From assembly GCF_023159225.1 (NCBI RefSeq), contig NC_063181.1, forward strand, positions 20,548,073 through 20,612,072: 64,000 nucleotides of DNA, read 5' to 3'. This stretch comes from Perognathus longimembris pacificus (lineage: Eukaryota > Chordata > Mammalia > Rodentia > Heteromyidae). The position numbers were made by a program, and so were the translations under genes. Position 1 is the stretch's first letter. Every line of letters begins with the position of its first letter. The notes beneath the pieces were generated by a model. That model worked only from the letters and a program-made list of their open reading frames with translations. It ran no database searches and was not told where the DNA came from. Shown one piece after another: positions 23,910-35,042 of this stretch.

Positions 23910-24696
23910 ATTTCTTACATTAAGCTTATTTTCCTGTACAGACTTAAAAATGATACATTTAAAAGCCTTTTCAAATTTTAACACGGTTTGATTGATTTGA
24001 AGGGTAATGTCAAAGTTTTCTTTGTTTATATTTGCTTCTTATGCTAGTAACAGAAATACTCAGTGAATATATCAAAAGAGCTGATTTAAGTTTTCTAAAA
24101 CAAATATGAAAAAATGAAGCTATAGCCCAGATGAAACTATGGGGAATAAATGTACTTATTATCTGATACCTTTAAAGGTAACCATTCCTACATTTAAAGG
24201 TATTACTTCTAAAACAACAATAAAATAAATTAGAAAAAAAAACAGATTCTGTAAGTGAGTAGGTAATAACTAACCAGTGAATAACCAATGTGTTTATACT
24301 TTTAGGTTATGTAAAATGTATTAGACAGTAAGACTTGTATGGGAATGATGGAACTAGATCTATGAATAATAGAGTCCAAATATATTTGTCACTTAGTAAT
24401 ACATTTTAAAATGCCTTCTAACATATTTTATGCTCTTATAGATTGTTCTTTCTCAGAACAGGAATATTAAAAAATATTTGCTAGTCTTTATATAATAGTG
24501 AAGAGCAATTCTTGATTCATTGAACATATTGTTTATGTATGCTAAAATAGTGCTTTGGGGGATAGTTATCAAACATCTGAATATAAACATTGTCTCTTGA
24601 TAAACTTACTCCCGATCTCACTAAAAATCATTGGGACTCTAAATGCTAATAGTCTAATTGTCTTCATGTAGGTATACTTGTAGCTCCATTCAGAGA
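23908..24696. other. Unrecognised AT-rich sequence
   Basis: No feature identified. Confidence 0.5.
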
Positions 24697-24697
24697 A

Positions 24698-24728
<31 letters not shown>

Positions 24729-24746
24729 TATATATACATATATATG
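24697..24746 (+). repeat. (TA)n/(CA)n/(TA)n microsatellite
   Basis: A compound TA repeat with a short CACACA core. The small minus-strand open frames across it are repeat artefacts. Confidence 0.95.
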
Positions 24747-26850
24747 AGGTTTGGTAATATGCTTGATAACAACTAAGGTAACTTCAAGGTAGTTGCCTCT
24801 TTCGTTACTTGTGCAGAAGGTCAAGTGTGAAGATATTTTTGAAAATCTGATAATCTCTTTTGAGTAGAGAATCTTAATAATAGCAATGTAAGAAAATGTC
24901 TGGAGAATGGGGAAAACGTATTTTGACACAGTGCTACACACACAAAGCAAAACACTCTGATCTCAATTGTCAGTATGGACTTTTCGTTTCAATTTATAAA
25001 AAACAAATTCACATTTTTCAAGAGAGTTATTATTACATTTCTTCATTTAAGGTCAGGCAAAATTTGGAATGTGTTAATCAAAGAGAATCCTTATTGTTAT
25101 ATCTCACATCTGACATTTAAGGAAAACACTTCATGCAAATTAGTATGTGACTGAACTGCAAAAAAATGTATATCAAATACTTAACATAGAAATACAATGA
25201 ACAACTCTATATTGACTAAAGTCCTTCATGTGTCTCTTCTCAAGTGCAAATTAGACTTAGATTTCTCTTCTTTGAAGTAGAGTTACCCTTGTGCATAGGC
25301 TGCTTAAAGCATACTGAAGCCTATCATGTGTCAAAATTAAAGTATCACTTTAAAATATTTCCAGTCTCACAGCTTTTATGTCTTAGAAAAAAATATTCTC
25401 AGTCCAGAGGAATGTTAAATTCATCAAGCTATTTATTTTTACAACTTATAATTGGCTTTTAAAACTTGAAATATCAGTTCATTTTTCCTAAGATAATTTC
25501 CTTCAAATACTTGACTTCATCATTACATTTGATTTTTAATGATTAACTGCCTATTTTGCTCTAATTTACAGCATCTATTTATTATACAAATTGTACTTCA
25601 TCAAATAGGAGACTTAATTGGGCATAATTGGAGGATTTTCTCACATGTTTTATGAATCTTACAGGCAGAAAAAAGTGGAAAGCACATCAAATCCTTCTTT
25701 CCTCTACAATACATGGCCTGTGATGTTCTGGCAGGCAGATGGGGTGACTGCTCATTCTCATTTGAGATTATCTTGCAAGAATGAGCACTTCAGGTCTAAA
25801 TATCTTTCATTTATCTGTGTGTATTGACAATCATCTGCTGGGGTGGGCAGATCCTTGTTTAACCAAGAGGTTTTTTGTTGAAGTGTTTGTTTTCTAACAA
25901 TTCAAATAAATAATTGCAAAATGGATACTGGCCTCAATTAGAGCTTCTACAATATCCCATCAAAACGTTGAGCTATTGATTTGTTAGCAGGATATACTAT
26001 TTTCCCTTGAATACCCCAGATTCTACCCTGCTTTATGTCAAGAATTTATCTTTGATCAAGCTCCCTCCCTCCCTCCTTCTCCCTCTTTGTCTCTCTCAGC
26101 CTCTTTCTCTTTATCAAGTTTTAACTTAGAGTTGAACTCATTTCTAAATACACTAAAGACTAACACCCATTTAAAGAACAAAATGCTATCACTAACTTCT
26201 GTGAGATTAAATCATTATTCTCTTTTCTAATGTGAGCCAAATATAATTGTCTCCAATTTTTCTGGTAGTATACAGCACAAGGAAACCAGATTATCTAATG
26301 TTTTAAATCTTTAATTTCTACAAGCTGGTTTAATCAATCATAATTATTTTGACATATGGATAAATCTGGCTATTATTATTTATGTATCATAAGCCTGTAA
26401 GATATCTGAAAACATTCATATGGCAAAACCAACATTCATTAAAATTTTATTACATGTCTGTAAAGTCACATATGGGCTGTGATAGTATCATTTCCCTGAA
26501 ACAGTCCCTGGGATGGAGACCTAATTGTTGAAGATACATTAAAAAGTGCAGTCAGTATGAAGTCTTTCTGGGACAAGCAAAGACAGGATTGTGCAGGAAG
26601 AGATAATACTGGATTCTTGTATAGTCACAGCTAAGTAATTCCAGAGCCAGAATGGCCTATCAAATTGTGTGTAAATGAATGATGACCAGATCTTTATTCA
26701 CCATTTTTATCTAGGCATGGAACACAGTGGAGCTATAAAGTCCATGGTATCTTTTTGGGTTGGAAAATAATGTTAGTAATGGAAAACACCAAGATAGAGG
26801 ACAACACTGAACCATGATTTGCAAAGATTCTAGAATTTAGAGGGATGTCG
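24747..26850. other. Unrecognised sequence with a CCCT-rich tract
   Basis: A CCCT/CTCT pyrimidine tract lies at about 26062-26112. Otherwise no feature could be named. Confidence 0.5.
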
Positions 26851-27040
26851 TGCTACTTTGGAGCCCTTTGTATTGAGGAGGCTGAGATCTTAAGATTGTG
26901 GTTTGAAGACAGCCTGGGTAGGAAAATCATCGAGATTTTTGTCTCCAAGTAACTGAGAAAATGCTGAACTGGAGCTGTGCCTCAAATGGTAGTGCCTAGA
27001 ATTAATTGACCCCTCTACAAAAGCAAACCAATCAATCAAT
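26850..27040 (+). mobile_element. Old B1-like/Geo composite SINE
   Basis: The left unit shows GAGGCTGAGATCTTAAGATTGTGGTTTGAAGACAG and CCTGGGTAGGAAAATC in B1-like order. The right unit shows GAGCTGTGCCTCAAATGGTAG, as in Geo. It is diverged and lacks a clear flanking duplication. Confidence 0.78.
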
Positions 27041-28837
27041 AAATTAACAATTCATATTCTGTTCCTTTCCCCTTTGTATTTGCTTGTTATTTCAAATATC
27101 ATTGACAAATCTTGTTTGAAGCAGATTTCTGGTTAACAATCAAGAAGTAATTATTTAGTCCTGAATCTCCTTTTAATGAAAAGAAAATATTGTCCCAACA
27201 ATATAATGGAGGTAACCAACTAGAATGTGATAGCTACTGAAATCTTGCTGAGGAAAGAATTAAAAGTAAAACTGTAAGCTCTGGTGGCCCATCATAAAGT
27301 CTGTAGACTCTCAGATACAATTATTTTATTCCTTCGAGTTATTCCAGTTTTAGTCCAACAGTTTGGAAGACATATGACAGATATTTAATCCTTTTCAAGC
27401 ACAAGTAATTTAGTTTTAATCACAGCATAATATGGCATAAAACAACATCAGTATGGATGCTAATATTATAATTAGTAAATTCAAAAACTGAAATTTGAAA
27501 AATTGGCTCTAGTAGGAAATACTGCAAAAGAGAAAGAGATAGGGGAGACAGAGGATCATGCACTAAATAATTGGATCCTATAAAATGTTCCTTCTTAGTG
27601 AGCTCCACAGAGCTATACACAGACAGAAGCAAGTTAGTGGCAGTACTTAGAACTCAGGGTCCTAGATATTGAAGCAGAGTTATGGAATACGTTATATATT
27701 CAATCAAAGCATGAATGACTTAGAAACAGATGAGAAGAATGAGGAAAGACAGACATTTCCAATACTTCAGGTGAAATGAGATTAAGTAGTAAAATTAAAT
27801 GTAAAAGAATGGCATAGTGCAAGGAACAAATCTATTAGGATAATAAATGGTGCAATAAATCATAAGACTTAAAATGGTTATGGCAATATAATGGCAAATT
27901 CAAAATTATTCTAGCACCTACAATACTGAAGTGAAAAACTATGTACTACTTTTTTTTCAGTAACTCTTCTCCAATAACGTTTAGAGAAAATATTTGATAG
28001 TACATAAGTGAAATAGAAAACTAGAGAATTCATTTTATAGCATACAACGATGACATCTATTTGCTAAGCATGCAAATTATTATCCTCTAATCTTTGTAAA
28101 AATGGGATAAGACAAAATCAGGGTCATTTGTATTTGAGGAGTGATTAGGGAATGTTTAATAACTTAGCTATGTGAAAAAGTGAAAAAAGTAAATTTTATA
28201 CTTATGATATGCAGTATATGATTCTTTAAATGTTAGGCCTTTAATTCTCTCTTGAAATTTTTCTCTGTCTGAAAAATTCCATTAAATTAGTTGACTCTGT
28301 TTCATTTCATTCTAAAGCTAAAGGTTAACTTTTGAAATGATTACAATCCTCTGAATTGTAGTTGTTGTTGTCATAATGCATGCAGCATTATGCATTTCCT
28401 AAAAATTAAGAAAAGTGCACCAAGCAGACATTGTGATCACAAAAGGATTTGTTTCATATACAAGACTCAGCAAATCATAGAAAATAGTATTATTTAAAAT
28501 AAGGGAATGGTATTCACTTATTTCTATGTTCACTTAAAATAGACTAGAACACATGCAACTTGTTTTCTGTATTAATTTGGAAAATAAAATTATGATATTT
28601 GAAGTCATAGCAAATAAAGGAAAAATGTGTAATGAGAGAAAATGACATCTTCATATAAGTTTTATCAACTGCACCACTTATTCCCAACATACAACTGTAC
28701 TTCTCAGCAAATCAGTTCCTAATTTTCCATTCAATTGCATATTGAGCATTAAAGGAGATTTTCTAATTTTTATATACTTTTGGACACAAAAAATGTAGTT
28801 GGCATATTAAAAATCATGAATCATTTCTTTAAAAAGT
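27041..28837. other. Unrecognised AT-rich sequence
   Basis: No gene or repeat recognised. Confidence 0.5.
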
Positions 28838-28847
28838 GAAAACTTTT

Positions 28848-29036
28848 GGGCTGGGAATGTGGCCTAGTGGCAAGAGTGCTTGCCTTGTATACATGAAGCC
28901 ATGGGTTCAATTCCTCAGCACCACATATATAGAAAATGGCCGGAACTGGCGCTGTGGCTCAAATGGCAGAGTGCTAGCTTTGAGCAAAAACAAGCCAGGG
29001 ACAGTGCTCAGGCCCTGAATCCAAGCCCCAGGACTG

Positions 29037-29070
<34 letters not shown>
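28848..29070 (+). mobile_element. IDL-Geo SINE
   Basis: A complete dimer: GGGCTGGGAATGTGGCC, box-A-like TGGCCTAGTGG, box-B-like GGTTCAATTCC, then the Geo unit from CCGGAACTGGCGCTG to CCCCAGGACTGGC and a run of about 31 A. The imperfect 10-bp flanking repeat GAA(A/G)ACTTTT is at 28838-28847 and 29071-29080. Confidence 0.95.
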
Positions 29071-29072
<2 letters not shown>

Positions 29073-29080
29073 AGACTTTT

Positions 29081-29429
29081 AAATAGTTTCACTTTTCCTC
29101 AGAGCTCATATGGAAAAAAGTGCTGTAGTCTCTCTCATCCACCTTTGTAACATGAATAAAGAATATTGCCCCAGATGTCTTTATGACTCATATTTTCAAT
29201 GACTATCCGTGAACATCAGAGCCTCTGCTTAGGAAACTATTTTATTTCCTGTAAGTGTGGAAATCCTAACATCTTAATAGAATCACAAGTCAATACTAAT
29301 TAAGGAAACTCTACAGGTTTATTATCTAATGATCAATGGTCAATGGCTGTAAAGATATCTTTTAATATTTATCTTCAGGCATAGTTGTCATTGTGTTAAA
29401 ATGGATCTGCTTGATTTTTGAATAATTCA
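29081..29429. other. Unrecognised sequence
   Basis: AT-rich DNA up to the target-site duplication of the full-length L1. Confidence 0.5.
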
Positions 29430-29442
29430 AGAAGGAATAATT

Positions 29443-29444
<2 letters not shown>
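29430..29444 (+). repeat. Target-site duplication of the full-length L1 (3' side)
   Basis: AGAAGGAATAATTTC here is repeated exactly at 36221-36235. It fixes both ends of the insertion. The plus-strand junction TTTC/AA at 36235/36236 is close to the TTTT/AA preference of L1 endonuclease. Confidence 0.95.
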
Positions 29445-29488
<44 letters not shown>

Positions 29489-29500
<12 letters not shown>

Positions 29501-29736
29501 AATTAAATTTTTTGACAAGGTGTTATGCAAATGGGATACAGTTACATAATAGGGCAGTGTGTACATTTCCTGTGATATCTTACACCCTGTTTTTCTTCCC
29601 TTCCCTAGATCAGGTAGACATATATACAATACACAGTGCACCGAAAACATATACAGTAGCCACGTGGCATACGCCAAAGGAAATTCACCTAGGACTTTAA
29701 ATATAATGTCAACAGTAGAGTTTACTTATCCTTGTC
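29489..29736 (-). mobile_element. Second L1-like 3' end downstream of the first polyadenylation site
   Basis: On the minus strand, about 85 bases with no match in the upstream 3' UTR are followed by ACTGTATATG, GTCTACCTGAT, GTAAGATATCAC and GGAAATGTACACACTGCCCTA. This repeats, with differences, the 3' UTR at 29994-29805. It ends in an AATAAATAAATT run and the A-tail. It lies inside the target-site duplication, so it arrived with the element. Either a 3' transduction of a neighbouring truncated L1 or a tandem 3' end would explain it. Confidence 0.75.
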
Positions 29737-29994
29737 TTTTTTTTTTTTTTTTTTTTTATTTTATTTTATTTTTTTTATTATCAATTGAACATAAATTTTT
29801 TTTTTTTTTACAAGGTGCTGTGCAAAGAGGGTGCAGTTACATAGTAGGGCATTGTGTACATTTCTTGTGATATCTTACAACCTGTTTTCCCATCCCTTGT
29901 CTAGGTCAGGTAGACCCATATGCAGTATACAATGTATCAAGCACATATACAGTGTTCACAGACTTGGTCTCTACTGTCTCTCCATCTCCCTTTG
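29737..29994 (-). promoter_or_regulatory. L1 3' UTR and first polyadenylation region
   Basis: About 190 bases after the ORF2 stop, ending ACAGCACCTTGT, then A-rich sequence with several AATAAA-type signals (about 29755-29782) and a run of about 20 A at 29757-29737. The last 65 bases align with the ends of the older L1 copies in this window. The long G-rich purine tract of those copies is reduced to a short AAGGGATGGGAAAACAGG. Confidence 0.8.
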
Positions 29995-32900
29995 TTAACA
30001 GTCATATATCAGGGAGATCATGCCCCTTTGTTTTCTGTGTTCTAGGCTTGTCTCACTCAACATTATTTGTTCGAGTTCTGACCATTTCCCTGCAAATAAC
30101 AATATTTCACCATTCCTAATCGCTATGTAGTATTCCATTGTGTATAAGTACCATATTTTTTGGATCCATTCATCTGTGGAGGGGCATCTGGGTTGTTTCC
30201 AAATTTTGGCTATTGTGAATTGTGCTGCGATAAACATGGAAGTACAAATGTCCTTTTGATATCTTGGGTTTTGCTGTTTAGGATAGATGCCTAGGAGTGG
30301 TATGGCTGGGTCATAGGGTAGGTCTATATTGAGCTTTTTGAGAAACCTCCATACTGTTCTCCAAAGTGGCTGTACTAATTTGCACTCCCACCAACAATGG
30401 AGAAGGGTTCCTCTTTCCCCACAGCCCCTCCAGCATTTGTTGTTTCCTGAGTTCAGAGTATAGGCCATTCTAACTGGGGTGAGGTGGTATCTCAGGGTTG
30501 TTTTTATTTGCATTTCCTTTACTAGCAGGGATGTTGAGCATTTCCTCATGTGTTTCTTTGCCATTTTTATATCTTCTCTTGTGAAGTCTCTCTTTAGCTC
30601 TTTTGCCCATTTCCTAATAGGTTTATTGGGCTTGGAGGGGCTTAGTTTTTTGAGTTCTCTGTAGATGACAGATATCAGGCCTTTGTCTGTTGCTGTGCTG
30701 GTAAATATCCTTTCCCATATCGTTGGCTGTCTTTCTATTTTGGTGGCTATGACCTTAGCTGTGCAGAAACTTTTTAATTTGTAGTAGTCCCATTTGTTGA
30801 GTCTTTCCCCTATTTGTTGTGCGCCTGGGACTCTATTCAGGAAGTTCCTTCCTGTGCCTATAAGTTCTAGTGTCTTTCCTACTCTGTCCTTCAGTAGTTT
30901 CAAGGATTCAGGTCTGATGTTGAGGTCCTTGATCCATTTTGAGTTGATCTTGGTGCATGGTGATAGGCTTGGGTCTACTTTGAGTTTTCTGCATATGGCT
31001 GCCCAGTTCTCCCAGCACCAGTAGTTGAAGAGGCTATGTTTATTCCATTGTATGTCTTTAGCTCCTTTGTCGAATATCAGTTGGCTGTAAGAGTGCGGTT
31101 TTATTTCTGGGTCTTCAATTCTAATCCACTGGTCTTCCGATCTGTTTTTATACCAATACCATGCTGTTTTTGTTATGATGGCCTTGTAGTAGAGCTTGAA
31201 GTCTGGTATGGTGATACCTCCTGCACTATGTTTTTTGCCTAGAATTGCTTTGGCTATTCTAGGTTTTTTGCTGTTCCATATGAACTTATGGATTGGTTTC
31301 TCTATTTCAGTGAAGAATGTGGCTGGGATTTTGATAGGTATTGCATTGAATTTGTATAACAATTTGGGCAGTATGGCCATTTTCACTATATTGATTCTGC
31401 CTACCCATGAGCATGGGAGGTCTTTCCATCTCCTTGTGTCTTCTTTGATTTCCCTTATTAGATTTTTGTAGTTTTCATTGAATAGGTCCGTCACGTCCTT
31501 GGTTAAGTTGATCCCTAGGTACTTTATTCTTTTTTTGGCTACTGTAAATGGAATCGTTTCCATAATTTCCTTTTCTGTTTGTCTATTGCTGGTGTACAGA
31601 AAAGCTGCTGACTTTTGTGGATTGATTTTGTATCCTGCTACTTTGCCAAATTGGTTTATTAGATGTAGGAGTTTGGGTACTGAGTTTTTTGGGTCCTTGA
31701 GATATAAGATCATGTCGTCTGCGAATAGGGATAACTTGATTTCTTCCTTGCCGATGTGGATCCCTTTGATGTCCTCCTCTTGCCTTATTGCTATGGCTAG
31801 GGATTCCAGTACTATGTTGAACAGAAGTGGGGAGAGTGGGCATCCTTGTCTTGTTCCTGTGTTTAGGGGGAATGATTTAAGTTTCTCTCCATTTAATATG
31901 ATATTAGCAGTTGGTCTGTTGTATATGGCTTTTATTGTTTTGAGGAATGTTCCATCTATTCCTGTTCTCTCCAAAGCTTTTAATAGGTATGGATGTTGTA
32001 TTTTGTCAAAGGCTTTTTGGGCATCGACTGAGATAACAATGTGATTCTTGATTTTAGTTCTGTTTATGTGGTGAATTACATTGATTGATTTACGGATGTT
32101 GAACCATCCTTGTGACTGAGGGATGAAGCCTACTTGGTCATGATGTATGATATTCTTGATCACTTTCTGGATCCTGTTAGCTAATATTTTATTGAGGAGC
32201 TTTGCATCTGTGTTCATTAGTGATATTGGTCTGTAGTTCTCTTTTTTTGTTGGATCTTTGCCTGGTTTGGGGATGAGTATGATATTAGCTTCGTAGAATG
32301 AGTTCGGGATTTTTCCCTCCGTTTCTATTTCGCGGAAGAGTTTGAGGAGTATTGGAATTAGCTCCTCACTAAAGGTTTTGTAGAATTCATTGGTGAATCC
32401 ATCTGGGCCTGGGCTTTTCTTAGTAGGGAGGTTCTTGATTACCTCCTGTATCTCACCGTAAGTTATTGGTTTATTTAGTTGATTTATTTCTTCTTGGTTC
32501 AGTTTGGGCAGTTTGTACTTCTCTAAGAATTGATCCATTTCTGTAAAATTATTGTTTTTTGTTGAGTAGAGGTTTTGGAAATAGCTCCTTATGATTGTTT
32601 GAATATCGTGTGTATTTGTTGTAATTTTTCCTGTGGAGTCCCTGATTTTACGTATATGAGTCTCTTCTCTTCTTTTTTTTGTGAGTCTTGCAAGGGGTCT
32701 GTCAATTTTGTTTATTTTCTCAAAGAACCAGCTTTTAGTCTTATTTATTTGTTGAATGGTCTTTCTATTTTCAATCAGATTTATCTCTTCTTTAATCTTT
32801 GTAATCTCTCCCCTCCTAGTTGTTTTAGATTCTGTCATTTCTTGTTTCTCCAGTTGTTTTAGTTTCATCGTGAGGGTATTCACCTGCTCTGCTTCCATTC

Positions 32901-33822
32901 TTTTAATGTGGGTACTGAGTGCAATGATCTTGCCCCTCAGTACTGCCTTAGCTGTGTCCCATAGGTTTCTTTGTGATGTGTTTTCTTTGTCATTGTGGCT
33001 TATGAATTCGTTGATTTCATCTTTAATTTGATCTGTGGCCCAAGTGTTGGATAGCAGCGTGGGGTTTAGCCTCCAAGAGTGTGTATAGGCTCTGTGGTAT
33101 CCTTTGTTGTTGAGGGTTACCTTTAATCCACTGTGATCAGATATAATACATGGGATGATGTCAATTCTTTTGTATTTGCTGAGGTTCTTTGTGTGGGCTA
33201 TGACGTGGTCTATTTTGGAATATGATCCATGGGCTGCTGAAAAGAAGGTGTATTGGGTCTCTGTAGGGTGGAAGGTTCTATATAGGTCTGTTAGATCCAT
33301 TTGGGCAATGGTGTTATTTAGGTCCTCAGCTCCCTTACTAATCCTCTGGGTGTTGGATCTATCTCTTGGAGAGAGAGGAGTATTAAAGTCACCCACTATG
33401 ATTGTGTTTGCATCTATCTTGCTCTGTAATTCTGTGAGAATTTGCTTGACATATGTCGGGCCTCTTTTGTTCGGTGAGTATACATTTATCACCGTGATGT
33501 CTTGATTCTGGATTTTTCCTTGTATCAATATGTAGTGTCCTTCTTTGTCTTTTTGAGTGGACTTTAAAGAGAAATCCAGCTTGTCTGAGATCAGGATGGC
33601 TACACCTGCCGTTTTGGTGGGTGCATTTGCTTGGTAGATCTTGCTCCATCCTTTCATTCGAAGCCTGTTTTTGTCCCTTGCTGTAAGGTGGGTCTCTTGT
33701 AGACAACAGATGTCAACTTTTTGCTTGCGGATCCATTCTGCCAGTCTGCTCCTCTTGATCGGGGAGTTTAAGCCATTTATATTTAAAGAGATCAAGGATA
33801 AGGGTGTTTTTTCTCCTTCCAT
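29995..33822 (-). CDS. L1 ORF2 protein (endonuclease, reverse transcriptase), 1275 aa
   Basis: ORF2p nicks target DNA and copies L1 RNA, and also SINE or mRNA templates, at the nick. The length equals that of human ORF2p. The N-terminal AP-like endonuclease shows S-L-N-I-N-G-L-N (Asn14), L-Q-E-T-H (Glu43), V-G-D-F-N-T-P-L (Asp and Asn near 145-147) and S-D-H-S-G (His near 230). The reverse transcriptase covers roughly residues 450-850, with [13 protein letters not shown] and the catalytic F-A-D-D near residue 700. The Cys-rich region, [18 protein letters not shown], fits the C-x3-C-x7-H-x4-C pattern near residue 1150. ATG start at 33822; translation in L1 follows ORF1 by an unconventional reinitiation mechanism. 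No stop or frameshift is seen. Confidence 0.98.
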   Translation of the reverse strand: MEGEKTPLSLISLNINGLNSPIKRSRLAEWIRKQKVDICCLQETHLTARDKNRLRMKGWSKIYQANAPTKTAGVAILISDKLDFSLKSTQKDKEGHYILIQGKIQNQDITVINVYSPNKRGPTYVKQILTELQSKIDANTIIVGDFNTPLSPRDRSNTQRISKGAEDLNNTIAQMDLTDLYRTFHPTETQYTFFSAAHGSYSKIDHVIAHTKNLSKYKRIDIIPCIISDHSGLKVTLNNKGYHRAYTHSWRLNPTLLSNTWATDQIKDEINEFISHNDKENTSQRNLWDTAKAVLRGKIIALSTHIKRMEAEQVNTLTMKLKQLEKQEMTESKTTRRGEITKIKEEINLIENRKTIQQINKTKSWFFEKINKIDRPLARLTKKRREETHIRKIRDSTGKITTNTHDIQTIIRSYFQNLYSTKNNNFTEMDQFLEKYKLPKLNQEEINQLNKPITYGEIQEVIKNLPTKKSPGPDGFTNEFYKTFSEELIPILLKLFREIETEGKIPNSFYEANIILIPKPGKDPTKKENYRPISLMNTDAKLLNKILANRIQKVIKNIIHHDQVGFIPQSQGWFNIRKSINVIHHINRTKIKNHIVISVDAQKAFDKIQHPYLLKALERTGIDGTFLKTIKAIYNRPTANIILNGEKLKSFPLNTGTRQGCPLSPLLFNIVLESLAIAIRQEEDIKGIHIGKEEIKLSLFADDMILYLKDPKNSVPKLLHLINQFGKVAGYKINPQKSAAFLYTSNRQTEKEIMETIPFTVAKKRIKYLGINLTKDVTDLFNENYKNLIREIKEDTRRWKDLPCSWVGRINIVKMAILPKLLYKFNAIPIKIPATFFTEIEKPIHKFIWNSKKPRIAKAILGKKHSAGGITIPDFKLYYKAIITKTAWYWYKNRSEDQWIRIEDPEIKPHSYSQLIFDKGAKDIQWNKHSLFNYWCWENWAAICRKLKVDPSLSPCTKINSKWIKDLNIRPESLKLLKDRVGKTLELIGTGRNFLNRVPGAQQIGERLNKWDYYKLKSFCTAKVIATKIERQPTIWERIFTSTATDKGLISVIYRELKKLSPSKPNKPIRKWAKELKRDFTREDIKMAKKHMRKCSTSLLVKEMQIKTTLRYHLTPVRMAYTLNSGNNKCWRGCGERGTLLHCWWECKLVQPLWRTVWRFLKKLNIDLPYDPAIPLLGIYPKQQNPRYQKDICTSMFIAAQFTIAKIWKQPRCPSTDEWIQKIWYLYTMEYYIAIRNGEILLFAGKWSELEQIMLSETSLEHRKQRGMISLIYDC

Positions 33823-33872
33823 TTTCTTGTTGGGCTGTTTTTTCCTGTTGTTTTTTTTTTTTCTTCTTGTCT

Positions 33873-35042
33873 TTAGTGAGCTTGTGTTTCTGCTGGACTT
33901 TGGCTATTGAAGTTTCTTTCTGAATCTGTCTGTGTGTCTTTTACGATCTCTGTTGGGTGGGCTTCCCCTCTTAATATTCGCTGTAGGGCTGGTTTTTTAT
34001 TCACATACTCCTTTAGCTCCTCTTTGGTGTGGAAAGATCTGGTTCTCCCTTCGAATGTGAACTCCAGTTTCGCTGGATATTTGATCCGAGGTTGTAAATT
34101 GTTATTCTGAAGTACTTGGATGGTGTTCTTCCACTCACTTCGAGCTTGGTAAGTTTGTGTGGATAAGTCGGATGTTATTCGAATCCTCTTCCCATTGAAA
34201 AAAGTTTCCTTCTTCGCTTTGGCTGAATTCAGAATTTGCTCTTTAATCTTGAGGTCTGTAGTCTTGAATATTATGTGCCTTGGGGTGGTTTTCCTGGGGT
34301 CTGGCCTGCCAGGTGTCCTATAGGCTTCGGTTACCTGGATGGGGTCCCCTGTGAGATTGGGGAAGTTTTCTGCAATAACTTTATTGAGAACATGATTAAG
34401 CCCTCTGCTCTGATATTCGGCTCCTTCTTCTATTCCAATTATACGCAGATTATATCTCTTGTCTTTGTCCATTAGTTCCTGGAGTAATCTTCCCTGAAGC
34501 TTCACCTTTTCTTGGAGTGTGGTCATTTTCTGGTTGTTGTCAGCTGCTTCATCGTCCAGGCGAGAGATTCTGGATTCCATATGGTCCACTCTTTGTGTTA
34601 TGGTTTCAATTGCGGAGTTTATGGATGTCAGAGAGCTATTCATGGTTGTCATATCAGCTCTGATCGTGGAAATTTCTTCCTTTAAAGAGTTGTATTTTAA
34701 ATCTATTTTTTCATGCATTTCAATTCTCAGGGTGTGGAGATTTTCTTTAAAGGCGGCTTGCATTGTATCCATTTTTGCTTCCATTTCTTTAAACGAGGCT
34801 TGCATTGTATCCAGTTTTGCTTCCATTTCTTTCTTGGCTTCCTGGGTGTCCTTCCAGATTTCCGCTCTAAACTCCTGGAATTGTTTTCTGATTTCATTTC
34901 TGACGGTTTCGATCATTCCTGTTAACATGTCCTCATTTGCTTTTTTATTCTCCATCTCCTCTCCAGTCGTGCTGCTTTTTGGAGCTGGCGAGTTGGCTTG
35001 TCCTTTGATGAACTGAGTTATGTTTCTTTGTGATTTGCGCAT
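33873..35042 (-). CDS. L1 ORF1 protein (trimeric RNA-binding chaperone), 389 aa
   Basis: ORF1p coats L1 RNA in cis as a trimer with nucleic-acid chaperone activity. The frame is open farther upstream to a GTG at 35123, but the first ATG is at 35042 (M-R-K-S-Q-R-N-I-T). Residues about 44-193 form a long heptad-rich coiled coil. Residues 71-84 and 85-98 are a 14-residue tandem repeat, K-E-M-E-A-K-(L/M)-D-T-M-Q-A-(S/A)-F. The RNA-recognition domain starts at Y-N-L-R-I-I-G (about 197). The C-terminal domain holds [16 protein letters not shown] and K-P-A-L-Q-R-I-L. At 389 aa it is longer than the 338-aa human protein, mainly from the longer coiled coil and C-terminal tail. It ends 50 bp before ORF2. 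Confidence 0.97.
   Translation of the reverse strand: MRKSQRNITQFIKGQANSPAPKSSTTGEEMENKKANEDMLTGMIETVRNEIRKQFQEFRAEIWKDTQEAKKEMEAKLDTMQASFKEMEAKMDTMQAAFKENLHTLRIEMHEKIDLKYNSLKEEISTIRADMTTMNSSLTSINSAIETITQRVDHMESRISRLDDEAADNNQKMTTLQEKVKLQGRLLQELMDKDKRYNLRIIGIEEGAEYQSRGLNHVLNKVIAENFPNLTGDPIQVTEAYRTPGRPDPRKTTPRHIIFKTTDLKIKEQILNSAKAKKETFFNGKRIRITSDLSTQTYQARSEWKNTIQVLQNNNLQPRIKYPAKLEFTFEGRTRSFHTKEELKEYVNKKPALQRILRGEAHPTEIVKDTQTDSERNFNSQSPAETQAH
34749..34832 (-). repeat. 42-bp tandem duplication in the ORF1 coiled coil
   Basis: Two adjacent 42-bp units encode two 14-residue (double-heptad) copies, so frame and coiled-coil register are kept. They differ at only a few bases. Comparable in-frame length changes in the ORF1 coiled coil are known from murine L1 families. 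Confidence 0.92.

Noticed and set aside
28848..28925. tRNA-Ala gene
   Set aside because: The tRNA-like part is the left unit of a SINE with an adjoining Geo unit, A-tail and target-site duplication; it cannot form a complete cloverleaf.
29559..29870. 103-aa plus-strand frame across the L1 tail
   Set aside because: It runs through poly-T (L1 A-tail) and 3' UTR sequence in antisense.
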